Origin: Ustilago trichophora
Lineage: Eukaryota; Basidiomycota; Ustilaginomycetes; Ustilaginales; Ustilaginaceae
Direction: 5' to 3'
DNA length: 64,000 nucleotides
NCBI GenBank assembly: GCA_900323505.1
Contig: OOIN01000007.1
Location: 558,001-622,000 of the forward strand
The stretch's first letter is position 1. Each line of letters opens with the position of its first letter. The position numbers and the translations under genes are program-made. Shown in pieces: positions 40,301-51,200 of the stretch. The notes under the pieces were generated by a model that made no database searches, was not told the origin of the DNA, and saw nothing but the letters and a program-made list of their open reading frames with translations.

Positions 40301-42743
40301 AGAGACGCCGAGTCTAGCGGGTGCCTCTACAAATCGATCTACGCCTGCAAGCTCGATAGACTTGACAGCACTTCCCGACAAGCAGCCTTCTTACAGTGAA
40401 TTGGACCCGCAAGGGCTCGGCATCAGCCAGCACGCGCAGGACGAGGGCGAATACTCGGTCGCATCGCAAGGTCAGGACCTGTTCGGGCTCGATCCAGCCT
40501 CTCTGCGACCGCTAGACTCGTTGACTCATCCCAAAACCAAGGGTGAGGAGCATCTGCACCACGCCACCAGCGAGCAGACCCTGAGGTCAGTATCACGCAT
40601 GCCCATGGAGCGAGACTCGGAAGATGCTCCTTTCGCTGCTAGAGGCTCTCTTCTCCCAGAGCGAAGCCAGCGAGGCACATCGATTCGCGACTCTGTCCTG
40701 AGCAATGGTGCTCCTCGCATCGTTCAGATCGATGACATCGATCTTTCCAGCGATGACGACGACTTCGCTGTTCGCAAAGCTTTGAGACGTCTGCCCGGAG
40801 CAAGGGATTTGCGTCAAGCCAACACGATCAAGGATCTCGAGCCACAGCAGCTACCGCAAGGTCGGGAGAGCATTGATTCCATGGCTTCCTCCATGTTCCG
40901 ACACCCCGCTGCCACGCGCCATGTCCAGATGGGCTCCTTCGGCTTTGGACACACTCGAGGCGTCAGCGTTGACAGCGCTCTCTTTGTTTCAGAGCAGCTC
41001 GCGCCCATGCCCTGCCCGTTGCCACCCGCGCCGCCCATGATCAGCACGGTACAATCCGAGATGCTGGATCCTGACGAGGCTTTGCAAGGCTATGAGCTTG
41101 TCAAGGGCTTCCGTCTGGACGACATTGAAAGTGATGACGAAGAGCCTGGCGATGTTGAAGCTGCACTGCGTCGGCTAGAGGGCATCATCGATGAGGACCG
41201 TCAGAAGGAGAAGACCAAGCGAGTCGAAAGGCTTTGGCAACGTTCGTTGGCTCGAAATGCAAGGAATGACGCCGTTGACGACGACGAGCAGGCTGGAGAT
41301 AAGCGCTACAGCCACATGTCTTCCCACTCCAAGGCTGATCGGACGCTTTCGTCTTCGCTCACCGGAGGCTCGCTCGCAGATGGAGAGGATGAAGCATCCA
41401 ACGCATCCGTTCATCCTTGTGATCGATCGATGGATGACCATCCGTCAGCGCGCCCCAAGTCGTCAGTCCCGCAGCATCAAAAGATTCGAGCCCAGTCGTC
41501 CTTCTTGGATCTCCAGGACAGCAGCTCTGCATCCGAGTCTGGCGACCACAACGAGGACAGCGCGATTGCCGCGCCTGTCGCAGCGAAGCGCGCACCGTCT
41601 GTCAAGTCGGCAGATGCCGTGGCGACAAAAGCGCCTGTGCAGCGATCCGACACAAGCCCTGCCGCGAGAGGCCTGCCTCTTGGTGGCGGTGCACTCATGT
41701 CGCCCAAGAGAGGCTTGGCGCCTCTGCCTCCCGTCCATCGCTCGTTCCTTCTCTCGTACAAGTCCGAGTCGGTGGCACGTCAGATGTGCTTGGTCGAAGC
41801 TGAACTCTTGCGATCGGTCACCTGGGACGAGTTGGCTTCGTCGAGATGGCGCGAACGTCGCTTCGGGGCCGAGGTCACCGACTGGGAAGCGTTCTACCGC
41901 GACCGAGTGCGCGACCGTCTCGAGGCTCAGCGTCTGGGCGAAATGTACCAGGAACGCGCTGTCGAAGCGATTGTCGCTCGCTTCAACTTGACCTCGAATT
42001 GGGTCGCAAGCGAGGTGGTGCTGACGCAGAATATCGACGAGCGAGCTGCCGTGATCTCCAAACTGATCCGCATCGCTTGGAAGTGCTACCTGCAGTCCAA
42101 CTTTGCTTCGCTGACCCAGATCATCTTTGGTCTCAGCACGCCTTGGGTCGAGAGGCTGCGTCGAACGTGGAACCGCGTCGGCTACTTTGAGATGCGCATG
42201 TGGCGAGATCTCAACTCATTTGTTGGGCCGCGTCACAACTTTAGACATCTTCGTAACGCCATGTTGCAGCTTGCGGACAGCAGCGCTGGAGACAGCAGTT
42301 CTGGTGCTTCTGGTGCCGGCTCGATGTCAGGAGAGGGTGGCAAGTCAGCATCGAGTCGAGGATGCATTCCCTTCTTCGGGCTGTTCGTGTCGGATCTCAT
42401 GCAGTACGATGTCATGCCAACATTCTTGGACCCCACAGCACCAACGAGGGCCGCTTCCACTTTCACGACTCAAGACGGTAAGACACGACTGCACCCTGCT
42501 GATGTCAACGCTTTCTCCGACCTCGCGCCGTTGCCTCCTACCGTCCAGCTCGAACCGCTCATCAACGTGCTCAAGTTCCGCAGCATTGCCGAGGTCATTC
42601 GCCAGATCTCTGCCTTCCAGAACGCAGCCAAGAACTACTCAAACATGTTTGAAGCCGAGAAGGGCGCCTATGTGCGTTGCTTGAAGCTGCGTTGCTTGCC
42701 TGGCGAGCTTTTGGCGCGATTGAGTCACTTGATCGAGCCTTGA
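37386..42743 (+). CDS. Lte1-like Ras-family guanine nucleotide exchange factor
   Basis: Single exon, 1785 residues, ATG at 37386 in an ideal context (CACCATGG). A RasGEF N-terminal domain lies at about 575-700 (RLVAELTAEIDLTLRSDFFY, TYREFMSPLDLLELLILRFE, RTYVVIKHWLQHHFDFDF). A catalytic CDC25 domain occupies about 1450-1785 (ARQMCLVEAELLRSVTWDEL, FNLTSNWVASEVVLTQNIDE, AWKCYLQSNFASLTQIIFGL, and a final INVLKFRSIAEVIRQISAFQ). About 750 residues of Ser/Asp-rich, phosphorylation-prone disorder separate them. Such proteins activate small GTPases by GDP release. The wide spacing and terminal catalytic domain resemble Lte1 of the mitotic exit network more than Cdc25 or Bud5, and no SH3 domain was seen. 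The subfamily is less certain than the RasGEF call. Confidence 0.85.
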   Translation: MDVPLASTLALPTASTSNMAAGAGTAPLDVETTNWNAVKILAAQNQIPLSLLEATRDAVAAQPDKHSSDHDFGAETPFQITAVRLDTGRIVFRFRSRQVSPTPFAEFGLADARPFAVNSQQEGMPRSSSSGAIFTQPPSDSLVDVAAPKNNLSTSLFRKTGNLSLKHSRSIPVLRRKASATFAAPTSGGAEPGLSGSTAHAPFSTAALSAFGDLSQRIPALPLASSSMSTSTPHAGGHLFPYRAGPSGDASMARTGSSPVSGPHANRYGADYLQEGDVLGAVLGLGQNDLWAKSQSDAHPAAAQSQSRRRRSSSNSSGASPNTSNRLLPAPELRLPEFSFDSQFAKSPRFHQLREAQSFESNASDTTARGEDNADSIDRYPVDLQPFLRRNIAEANLYEAKALVFDVIQCYQRPSPALPLLESTPSRQRQQPQHRRSDSRNHLSASVPGPGDSPVTKGTQTSDFTAQAHALPTSAAPGDDPRFAVWAVKNDKNDGTFIVSNRAGQTDADQALASEIIPSADSSPASTTKRRNRKSALPFGSDDTGSSNRSIGVFPTSSPASEKRPDVSTSSSRGKAVLLAASAARLVAELTAEIDLTLRSDFFYTYREFMSPLDLLELLILRFEWAISEPSSAEDEARRRIVRVRTYVVIKHWLQHHFDFDFLPNRALRQRLAMWLNAVAKDERITTRPADLNIVNSLRKIVRGLKETYSQSGVGGLLLHDSGRLTDSPASRRKTDSLSTFGSSSHDSEPSVGRTASSASSGEPGMTNSGSASSFVEDVNLDFSEDQSSHDTPHVRLPSVEHSQSGSPGLPRSDSSDATRAAQKAASESVLVSHRHTLAPIPHHTPRPNPSAAGASPAPLPNPSSAWSRAFVQTVGRLSKFKRVLGGRGLGLDGNHELDAEAEDCSDLLFVRGGLDSLLQYFAIDQARRQSLSAARQSRMPRQRPLSRTVEANEDEEEGLASQASEDSTGQEETPSLAGASTNRSTPASSIDLTALPDKQPSYSELDPQGLGISQHAQDEGEYSVASQGQDLFGLDPASLRPLDSLTHPKTKGEEHLHHATSEQTLRSVSRMPMERDSEDAPFAARGSLLPERSQRGTSIRDSVLSNGAPRIVQIDDIDLSSDDDDFAVRKALRRLPGARDLRQANTIKDLEPQQLPQGRESIDSMASSMFRHPAATRHVQMGSFGFGHTRGVSVDSALFVSEQLAPMPCPLPPAPPMISTVQSEMLDPDEALQGYELVKGFRLDDIESDDEEPGDVEAALRRLEGIIDEDRQKEKTKRVERLWQRSLARNARNDAVDDDEQAGDKRYSHMSSHSKADRTLSSSLTGGSLADGEDEASNASVHPCDRSMDDHPSARPKSSVPQHQKIRAQSSFLDLQDSSSASESGDHNEDSAIAAPVAAKRAPSVKSADAVATKAPVQRSDTSPAARGLPLGGGALMSPKRGLAPLPPVHRSFLLSYKSESVARQMCLVEAELLRSVTWDELASSRWRERRFGAEVTDWEAFYRDRVRDRLEAQRLGEMYQERAVEAIVARFNLTSNWVASEVVLTQNIDERAAVISKLIRIAWKCYLQSNFASLTQIIFGLSTPWVERLRRTWNRVGYFEMRMWRDLNSFVGPRHNFRHLRNAMLQLADSSAGDSSSGASGAGSMSGEGGKSASSRGCIPFFGLFVSDLMQYDVMPTFLDPTAPTRAASTFTTQDGKTRLHPADVNAFSDLAPLPPTVQLEPLINVLKFRSIAEVIRQISAFQNAAKNYSNMFEAEKGAYVRCLKLRCLPGELLARLSHLIEP

Positions 42744-43044
42744 TACAGTTTGTCTTTTTTTCTTTTTCCACATTTCACCGACGTTTGCGTAGTGTTTTCC
42801 CTTTGCTATCTATATCTGTCCTTTCAGGGCACAATATCCACCCTCACTTTGTTACCTGTATCAGTATTCCTAATTCTTAATCTATTCTCTGATTTTCGTT
42901 CATCGGGATTGTGGGTTCTTCTCCAACGACATGTGAAGGAATGGACAGTCGAATCACAACGGGGCCTACCAAACCATCCAGCGCGCCATTCAGAAGGCGC
43001 CGTAATCTGCGTGTCGGGCGAGACGAAAAAAGACGAGAGCTGCT

Positions 43045-43050
43045 ACGCGT
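43045..43050. promoter_or_regulatory. ACGCGT (MCB-type) box, distal, mcm5
   Basis: Exact ACGCGT about 507 bp upstream of the mcm5 ATG. MCM genes are classic MBF targets in yeasts, so a G1/S role is plausible. Confidence 0.45.
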
Positions 43051-43131
43051 CTGGGATGGGAGGGACAGTCGCGCGCCTTGCTCTGTCTCCAGAAAGTGTT
43101 CGTGGCGTAAATTGAGAAACACGCCTCTTGG

Positions 43132-43137
43132 ACGCGT
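43132..43137. promoter_or_regulatory. ACGCGT (MCB-type) box, proximal, mcm5
   Basis: A second exact ACGCGT, 87 bp from the first and about 420 bp upstream of the ATG, in GGACGCGTCG. The pair upstream of a replication gene fits MBF control by analogy. Confidence 0.45.
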
Positions 43138-43556
43138 CGAGGTGTCTGTCGTGTTAATTGCAAGTTGCAAAAAGTGCGCCTTTGTTGAGGTCAAATGATT
43201 GGCACGCGCAGAGCAACAGTTCGTTGGACGTTGCTCAGTTCAGAGTGTTTTGGCCTGCACAGTCGACCTGCAGCCTCAAAGGGGAAAAGGAGAAGCCCAA
43301 GTGAATCAAAGATCAGATTGCCTTTTGTTGTTCTCACCTTCACCATCATCTCCTCTTCCGCCCTTTTACACTCAGCTCATCCCTATAGGACACTTACATC
43401 GGGACTTCGTAGCAAACAAGATACCCATACAATATCCTCGACGACGCCCGTTCCCCACAACACCCCAAAGTCAAAGTCCGAGGAGCAACGACGTCGATCG
43501 ACAGGATACGAAGACTCTATTCGAAATCTACCTTACCCACAACATAAGCAACAACC

Positions 43557-45752
43557 ATGTCGGGCTTCGACTCTGGTCGTGTCTTCTCCGCCCAGGCCCT
43601 GGCTGGGTCTGAGGCTTCTCGTGCTCCCGATGCCCCGGCACAGACTGAGCAGACGCTCTTCAACTTTGTTCAGACATTCCGCACCGGCAGCGACTACATC
43701 TACCGCGATCGTCTTCGTGCCAACCTGCTCGCAAAGCAGTACGTGCTCGAAGTTCAGCTCGAACACGTTCAGTTGTGGAGCAACGATCTGGCTCAAGCCC
43801 TCCGTGACACTCCTTCGGACATTCTCCCCCTCTTCGAGTCGGCCGTCAAGCGTGCGGCTCGTGCCATTCTCTACCCCGTCATCACACGCGATGAGCAGCG
43901 TCCCGAGGCACCCGATTGCCAAGTAACGCTCCGCAGCCATGCCAACCTCACTCCTATGCGCGACCTGCACGCCGATAGCATCTCTCACCTCGTTCGTGTA
44001 CCAGGCATCGTCATTGGCACCACCACTCTCACTTCGCGTGCGACACATCTTCAGATCATGTGCAGGGACTGCCGAGCTACCAAGTCTCTCCCCGTCGTTT
44101 CCGGCTTTGGCGGCTTCACCCTGCCAAGGTACTGTGATTCGCAAAAGATGGATACTACAGCACCACAGTGCTCGACAGACCCCTACGTCATTCTGCACGA
44201 CAAGTGTCGCTTTGTCGACAACCAGACCGTCAAGCTGCAGGAGGCACCAGATATGGTTCCTGTCGGTGAGCTGCCTCGACACATGCTCATGTCTGTTGAC
44301 CGTGCGCTCTGCGGACGTGTCGTTCCTGGTTCGCGTATCATCGCAACTGGTGTCTATTCGACCTTTACCAGTGCCAAGGGTGGTAAGGGTAGCAAGGCGG
44401 GTGCGATTGCGCTGCGCACGCCTTACTTGAGGGTCATTGGTCTCGAGATTGATGCCGAGGGAGCAGGTGGCCGAGGCATGGCTCGCATTTTCTCCGCCGA
44501 GGAGGAGGAAGAGTTTGCGCGCCTCTCAAGGACCAGGGATCTGTACGAGAAGTTTTCTGCCAGCATCGCGCCAAGTATCTTTGGCAACCAAGATATCAAG
44601 AAGGCCATTGCATGCTTGCTGTTTGGTGGTTCCAAAAAAGTGCTGCCTGATGGCATGCGACTGCGTGGAGACATCAATGTGCTTATGCTCGGTGATCCCG
44701 GTACTGCCAAGTCGCAGCTTCTCAAGTTTGTTGAAAAAGTCTCACCGATTGCTGTCTACACTTCGGGCAAAGGTTCATCTGCTGCTGGTTTGACTGCTTC
44801 GGTGCAGCGTGACCCTCAATCGCGCGAGTTTTACCTGGAAGGAGGTGCCATGGTGTTGGCCGACGGTGGTGTGGTGTGTATCGACGAGTTTGACAAGATG
44901 CGCGACGAGGATCGTGTTGCGATTCACGAATCGATGGAGCAGCAAACCATCTCGATTGCCAAGGCGGGCATCACGACCATCCTCAACACGCGTACTTCGG
45001 TGCTGGCGGCGGCCAACCCGATCTTTGGACGATACGACGACATGAAATCCCCCGGCGAGAACATTGACTTCCAAACCACGGTTCTGTCGCGTTTCGACAT
45101 GATCTTTATCGTCAAGGACGAGCACAACGAGCAACGTGATCGAACCATGGCCAAGCACGTTATGAACATCCACATGAACCGTGCCAACGATGCCACCGCC
45201 ACGGGCGAATTCGACATTGAACAGATGAAGCGCTACATCTCATTCTGCAAGGCACGCTGTGCACCGCGTCTCTCTCCCGAGGCGGCGGAGAAGCTCTCGT
45301 CGCACTTTGTTGCCCTCCGAAAACAGGTGGCGCAGGTCGAGAGGGATAACGACGAACGCTCTTCGATCCCTATCACCGTTCGTCAGCTCGAGGCTATCGT
45401 GCGTATCTCGGAATCGTTGGCCAAAGTGACGCTATCACCCACGGTAGGGGAGGAGCACGTGGATGAGGCAATGCGCCTGTTCCGCTCGTCGACGATGGAC
45501 GCTGTCCAGGCGGGCAATGTTGAAGGAATGACACGAGGAGAATTGGCGGAAGAATGTCAAAAGCTGGAACGCGAGATTCGCCGCAGATTGCCAATCGGTT
45601 GGAGCACAAGTTACGCCAAGTTGCGCCACGAATTTGTCGAGAGTCAGGGATATACCAACCATGCGCTCGAAAGGACACTCTTCATCTTGGAGAAGCGCGA
45701 CGTCATTCGCTTCTCGAATCAGCGAAAAGCACTGACACGTACTGGTGTCTAG
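43557..45752 (+). CDS. MCM5: Replicative helicase subunit Mcm5
   Basis: Single exon, 731 residues, ATG at 43557 (ACAACCATGTC). Mcm5 is part of the MCM2-7 hexamer that unwinds DNA within CMG. The N-terminal domain (about 25-130) has LFNFVQTFRTGSDYIYRDRL. It is followed by the zinc-binding motif with CRDC near residue 169 and two later cysteines. The AAA+ core shows Walker A GDPGTAKS at 379-386, Walker B IDEF starting at residue 442, and the arginine-finger motif SRFD with Arg512. The C-terminal winged-helix region completes the protein (LPIGWSTSYAKLRHEFVESQ). The length is normal for Mcm5. The N-terminal sequence and the LEVQLEHVQLWSNDLAQAL region point to Mcm5 rather than other MCM paralogues. 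Confidence 0.95.
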   Translation: MSGFDSGRVFSAQALAGSEASRAPDAPAQTEQTLFNFVQTFRTGSDYIYRDRLRANLLAKQYVLEVQLEHVQLWSNDLAQALRDTPSDILPLFESAVKRAARAILYPVITRDEQRPEAPDCQVTLRSHANLTPMRDLHADSISHLVRVPGIVIGTTTLTSRATHLQIMCRDCRATKSLPVVSGFGGFTLPRYCDSQKMDTTAPQCSTDPYVILHDKCRFVDNQTVKLQEAPDMVPVGELPRHMLMSVDRALCGRVVPGSRIIATGVYSTFTSAKGGKGSKAGAIALRTPYLRVIGLEIDAEGAGGRGMARIFSAEEEEEFARLSRTRDLYEKFSASIAPSIFGNQDIKKAIACLLFGGSKKVLPDGMRLRGDINVLMLGDPGTAKSQLLKFVEKVSPIAVYTSGKGSSAAGLTASVQRDPQSREFYLEGGAMVLADGGVVCIDEFDKMRDEDRVAIHESMEQQTISIAKAGITTILNTRTSVLAAANPIFGRYDDMKSPGENIDFQTTVLSRFDMIFIVKDEHNEQRDRTMAKHVMNIHMNRANDATATGEFDIEQMKRYISFCKARCAPRLSPEAAEKLSSHFVALRKQVAQVERDNDERSSIPITVRQLEAIVRISESLAKVTLSPTVGEEHVDEAMRLFRSSTMDAVQAGNVEGMTRGELAEECQKLEREIRRRLPIGWSTSYAKLRHEFVESQGYTNHALERTLFILEKRDVIRFSNQRKALTRTGV

Positions 45753-46498
45753 ACATTGTGCTGCTCCATCTGCTTTTCCATGTTTTTCGATGTACTTTTT
45801 TCTCTGCTCTTGCTCGTTGTGTATTGTACCTTTAGGTTTTGTTCTTGTTGCTCTGGTTGATTTCACGTTGATGATAAACAAATCAGAAGAGGGCGTGTGG
45901 TTGCGTTTGACCTCAGTGATCTTAGAGTATCTGTGTGGATTGCCAGAAGAGTGTATCCGACGAAGTGGCTGAAGGTGGCGCTACTTCGGGGCTCGATGCT
46001 ATGCACGTCGGAAGGGTTGAGTTTCAGGAAAAGGCACGCAAAGATTGCAGTTGCAAGCACGCCACGATGCAGACCACATTGATTGGCATCATTCTTCCTC
46101 AAACCCATATGTGATGTTACAGACGTTTGTAGTACAAAGGGTAAGTAAGGACAAAAGGGTTGTGTGACTTGTGTGAAGGGAGGCGAAGAATGACAAGCAT
46201 CTTTGCAGCTTCAGCTTGACACACTGATTGCATCTTTTGATGTTTTTATCGTTTCGGGACCTGAATCGCATGCCGACAAAGTTCTTCGGCGGGTAAGTCA
46301 ACGATGAAGCATGGCATGGTTCCCGTGAACAACGAACATTGACGATGCGATTGATAACAAAAGTAGCTTAAGGAGGAAAGGAGGGCCCGAGATAAGCGAG
46401 ATGACAGCTCTCCAGGCGTCAAGATACAGTACGGTAGTAGGAGCACGTTCGGTGGAACCCCGGAGATGTCAAAGGAAGATGATGAAGAAGAAGATCAG

Positions 46499-46532
46499 CT
46501 ACAGTACTGTGCAGTACTGTTCAATACTGTAG
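46499..46532. repeat. GTAC-type inverted repeat
   Basis: CTACAGTA (46499-46506) and TACTGTAG (46525-46532) are inverted arms around internal AGTACTGT units. The segment 46501-46510 is itself a 10-nt palindrome. Confidence 0.8.
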
Positions 46533-47660
46533 CCCCGCACCCAACCCTGCATACGTCCTCGAATCTATATTGAAAGGCGAAATCTCGGTCGTCTGTTAGA
46601 GCTGAGAGAGGAACGAGAAAGAAAGAAGAAAAAAAAAAGGGGGGGGGAAACCCAACAAATTATCGCAACAAGGTGAGAGAATTTAGACGGGCCCTGTGCC
46701 TTGCCCCAAAGTTTCGAAGCGAAAAAGTGGAAGAGAGAGGGAAAAGTAGTGAGAGGCTACACTCTCTCGGAAGGCGTTTCCGTCGTTGTCAAATGTGGCT
46801 GCTGAGAGAACGCTCTGCAGACGCTCAACTAGCCTTTGAAGATGCAAGAAGAGCTGCAGAGCGAGAATCGTGCCTGTCGCTCTCTCTCCGTCTCTGTGTG
46901 ACTGTTTGTGATTTCGACGAAAAGATCAAGTCAGGCGTCTTCCCGTTCATCTTGATTTAGTGCATCCCGCTGCGAAACGGTGGCTTGAAATTGGTGCTTC
47001 ATCCTCTGGGTTGCAAGCCTTTGTAATCGGTGCACTTGTACTTGATCGTGTGCAAAAAAAAAAGCAAGCAAGCCACGCATCTAAGCGACCCTGTGCTTGC
47101 ATGCATCACCAACCGAAAAGAGAGCACAACAAGCGCCTTGTTTCTCCTCCTTGTCTTGCTTTCGAAACATCGACATGCTGCTGATCACTATCTTCTTTTT
47201 GTATCATCTGTCTTGACCGAATGCGACATTGGAAGATGAGATAGATAGCAAAGGCAGAGAGCTAGATATGAACCAAGTGTACAGTAATAGATATGTGTGA
47301 ACCCTGAAAGTCTTGACCCAACTTGAGCCTTGGCAACTGAATCACGTACCGAAACAGCACACTTTGCAGTCGTGCCTGATCTGATACAAAATTAAGGCGG
47401 GCATGAATACAAGAGCGAGTTGCACATTTCAAAACTCAACTACAAATCTCGGCCTCGAGTGAAATGAGTGACAAAGCCTAACACTCTTTTTTGAAGCTTT
47501 TCTTTCAGTTTAGCCATTTCTCCCCAATTTGTAGAGTGAGAAAAAGCCGAAAAAGTGCTTGCGTGTCGTTCACAAAGTCACTTTCAAGCAGGCGGTGCCA
47601 TTTTGTAGAAAGAGAAAATTGGGGCAGGCTCACAGTCAATGTTCCAACTCCTACTAGTTA

Positions 47661-47712
47661 TACAGTACACTGTCCATTCGCCTGCAGTACAGTACGTACA
47701 GTACAGTACAGC
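47661..47712. repeat. GTACWGTAC repeat cluster upstream of the mga2-like gene
   Basis: Three exact GTACWGTAC units start at 47687, 47696 and 47701, with a flanking TACAGTACACTGT. It lies about 0.6 kb upstream of the mga2-like ATG. Confidence 0.85.
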
Positions 47713-47817
47713 AGCATCAAAGAAAGAAGCGCCGCCGCCTTCCCGACATCCGCTTTATCCTCTGCCTTTCTCTGCCTCAGTCTCTCTTTTCCGCCCTGTG
47801 GCTCAGCCTTTTGCCAA

Positions 47818-47840
47818 GAGGAGAGAGAGAGAGAGAGAGA
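47818..47840. repeat. GA dinucleotide microsatellite
   Basis: About eleven GA units followed by AAGAG in the probable leader or promoter of the mga2-like gene. Confidence 0.9.
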
Positions 47841-48297
47841 AAGAGTACAACTCTGCAGTTTCGCGTCGAGCCATCCACGTCCTCATCATCCTTCTGCTCT
47901 ATCACCGACATCGGCGAGAGCTTGCTTGCATCTCAACCATCACTCGTCTCTACCACTATCCATTGACTCGCATTGCTCCCGCCGCACCGCTTCATCTACA
48001 TCTACGCACGTCCAAAACGATCGATCCCAAGGCAGATTGGGGCGCTTTGCCTCCTAGTCCTCTCTCTACTTTATATCAACTCGCCCGCTTTCTACGCAGC
48101 ACGGTCGCATCGTGATTCTCCGTCCTCCACGCTTAATTCACAGTCTTTCGTCATCTATTACACCTCTGCAGTCTTCGTTTACTCGTTCAAAGAAGCAACG
48201 ATCTTTTGCAGATCCACTGGCTGCAAAGTAGAATTGCAGACACTTGCTGTCATCGATCGCTTCGCACTAGCCCCTCGTCTTCGACCACCTATTGGCC

Positions 48298-51200
48298 ATG
48301 TCCACCAGTCTTGCCAGTGCTTCTCAACACACTCATTACAACCTTCATTCAGACCCACAATCCACATCGCCTCCCAGCCTCACAACCACCAGCAGTCCTA
48401 CCTCTAGCGACTCTACCGGCGACGACGAGGCTACGGCCAACAGTCGAGCGCGCTCTACTGCTTCTCACCGTCGAGCAGCAGAAGCCGCCGCCGCTGCCGC
48501 TGCCGCCCATCAATCCGCTAACAACGCCTTCTCCCCTAGCATCTGGGGACAACATCCACAGTCTCTCATATCCGGCCTCGACGCCAGCGACATTGAAACT
48601 CATCAACGTGCCAAGTTGGGCTTGGAAGTTATGAACTTTGCAGGCTGGGACACCAACTTTGCCAACCTTGGCGGTCAGAACGACCCAGATCTCTCCATGG
48701 ACATGGACTCGACCTCTAGCACCGACTACGCCTTCTCTCCACACTCGATACAGTCGCCCGCCTCTTCCCACAATGCCATGCCCAGCTTCTCTGGCGCCTC
48801 GCACGCCATGACTCAGGATAGCCCGAGCGGCTCCGATAGCAAGACCGGTTCCATGCCGCGCGATCCAGCTACCATTGCCAGCACCGCCAGCTTTGCAGGC
48901 AGTGGTGACGATTCTGATGGCCACGTAGCCTGGACTGGAAAAACCAGCGACAACGACGAGGCCATGTTTGACTCTTTTGTTCAAGCCGGATCGTTTGACT
49001 CGCCCGTCATCAAGTCGGAATCTGGTGCAACCCATGCCAACGGTGCCAACGGCCATTCGTCTGCCTCCATGAACATTCCGACTTCTTCATCCGCTGCTAT
49101 GATGCCACCCACAGCCCCAGTCAAGGCATCGGCCCCTCGCAAATCCACCACAACTGCCAACGCCAGTGCTTCCTCTTCTCGCCGCAACTCGGGCGAGTCG
49201 TCCGAGCCAAAGAAGCTCGCCGGCTCTTCCACCGCAGTATCGCGCCGAATCGGCTCGCAGACAGCAGTGCACAGCAACAACCTCGATGCTGATCTTGGCT
49301 ACTCGGCATTCGAAGTTGTTCGTCCCAACCGTGAAGGCCTCAAGGATCTTCAAGTTCACATTCATGGCGTACCGATGCACGGCGCAAAATCTCGTGTTGA
49401 AACACAGATCCGAATGAGGATCGAGCTGGTGCGACCAAAGGCAATCCCTGCTGGTGGCTGGGAGCGTATCGGCTCCTTCACTCACATCAAGCTGCCACCA
49501 CTCAGCGGTACCAAGCGCAAGTCGAAAAAGTACCAAAAGACCGACGTCCCTCCCGACAAGACGCTCTTTGTCGATGCCACCGTCGTCAATGCCACACCGC
49601 CACACGACCGTGTCTTTGTCTGTAAGGGCTGTCGTCAAAGAGAGCGTAAGCGTGCCCATCGCAAGAAGGACCCCAAGACGCCGCTCGAAACTCAGCCTAC
49701 CGACGAAGAGATGAAGAGCCTTGGCATCGATCCCTCTGCACCCGACGCTGTCGAGAAGACCCAGGCGCGGATGGAGGAAGAAGAGAAGAAGCGTGTTGTT
49801 CTCTTCAACTGCGGCGACTTCGTCGATTTCGAAGAGGGTGAGGCCGTGCTGCCCACTCGAATCACCTGCTACTGCCGACACCACAAGGAGAAGGTGGGCT
49901 TCTGCGTCATCTTCACCATGCGAGATTGGCAAGGCCGTCTGATCGCCACTGGCTCTACACCGCCCATCATGATCACTGACGACCACAAGTCGATGGGCAT
50001 CGCTGCTCAGGCCGCCCAGGCTGCCGCGGCCGGCGCTGCTTCCAACGCCTCCTCGCCCTCGGCACCTGCCTCGCTCGGTGTTGTCAAGCAGGTCAATGGC
50101 ACTAGCCCGCGAAACCCGCCTCCTCAGCAGTCGCAGATCGCCGATGATCAATCGAGTGCCGCTGCGTCTACCAGTGGCAGTGCTACTCCTAACGGCAGCG
50201 TCAGCACCGAAGCACCACCCAAGCAGAGAAAGGAGCGCTCCAAGCCTTATGACGGAAACCGCCGCCGTCGCAATACTTCAGGCAAAGATCTCAACATGAC
50301 GCCCTACTCGGGCACTGGTCAGAACACTCCGTCCATCTCTGCTACCTCGCCTCCTGCAGTTGGAAACGGTGGCGTTGATTTCAGCTCGAATGACTTTTGG
50401 AATGCTTTCGCCACTGCGGGAACGGCCATGACCGGTCTCGGCCGCAGCAACAGCACCAGCACAGGCGCAAAGACACCTGGGGACGCCTCGAGCGTCGGCG
50501 GCTCGCCCGCACCCGCTGGTATGGTTGGCGCTGGACCAGCACAAACAATGCAGCAGCCCAATGGCATCCTGCAGCAACCTCTGCAGCTGCCACAGATGCC
50601 CCCGCAGATGCAGGCTCAGCTTGCCCAAGGCTCTTTGTCGCCTACTACGCTGCAGACCAACCTCGCCAGCTTGCCCAACTTTGACCTCGAGCAGTTCTTC
50701 CGCAATGCCCAGGCAGGCGTTTCGAGCGGCGTCGACTTTGCGCAGCTCATGGCTATGGCTGCTGCCGCCGCACTACCACCTCATCTCCGACCCAACTCGA
50801 CCCCTCCTGGCCCCGTCAACCCTGCCTTTACACAGGCGTCGCCTCCTTCTCAAAACCACAGTGTCGAGCAGGCGCCCATTCCCAGGATCTCGAAGCTCAT
50901 CCCTGGCGAGGGTCCCACCAGCGGTGGTATCGAGGTGACGGTGCTCGGCGAGAACTTCACTGAAGGCATCACCTGCGTCTTTGGCGATGTGCCAGCTTCC
51001 AACACCAAGGTATGGGCGAGCAACACGCTCGTGTGTCTGTTGCCACCCAGCTCCAGCCCCGGTCCTGTCGTAGTCAGCGTCAAGGGCGCTACTCAGATCG
51101 CTCAGCCCCCTCCCGTCAATGGGCCATTGCAACTCTTCACCTACATCGACACGACCGATCGCGCTCTCATGGAGTTGGCGCTCCAGGTCGTTGGTCTACA

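Larger units (their letters stand above)
42744..43556. promoter_or_regulatory. Intergenic region upstream of mcm5
   Basis: 813 bp between tandem genes. The first 150 bp are T-rich, as expected for the RasGEF 3' end. Two ACGCGT boxes (43045, 43132) lie in the middle, and a CA/pyrimidine-rich leader precedes the mcm5 ATG. Confidence 0.55.
45753..48297. promoter_or_regulatory. Intergenic region upstream of the mga2-like gene
   Basis: 2.55 kb without a convincing gene. It contains GTAC-type repeats at 46424-46434, 46499-46532 and 47661-47712, an adjoining A10G9 tract (about 46630-46648) and a GA microsatellite (47818-47840). The last 450 bp are a pyrimidine-rich, leader-like sequence. Confidence 0.5.
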
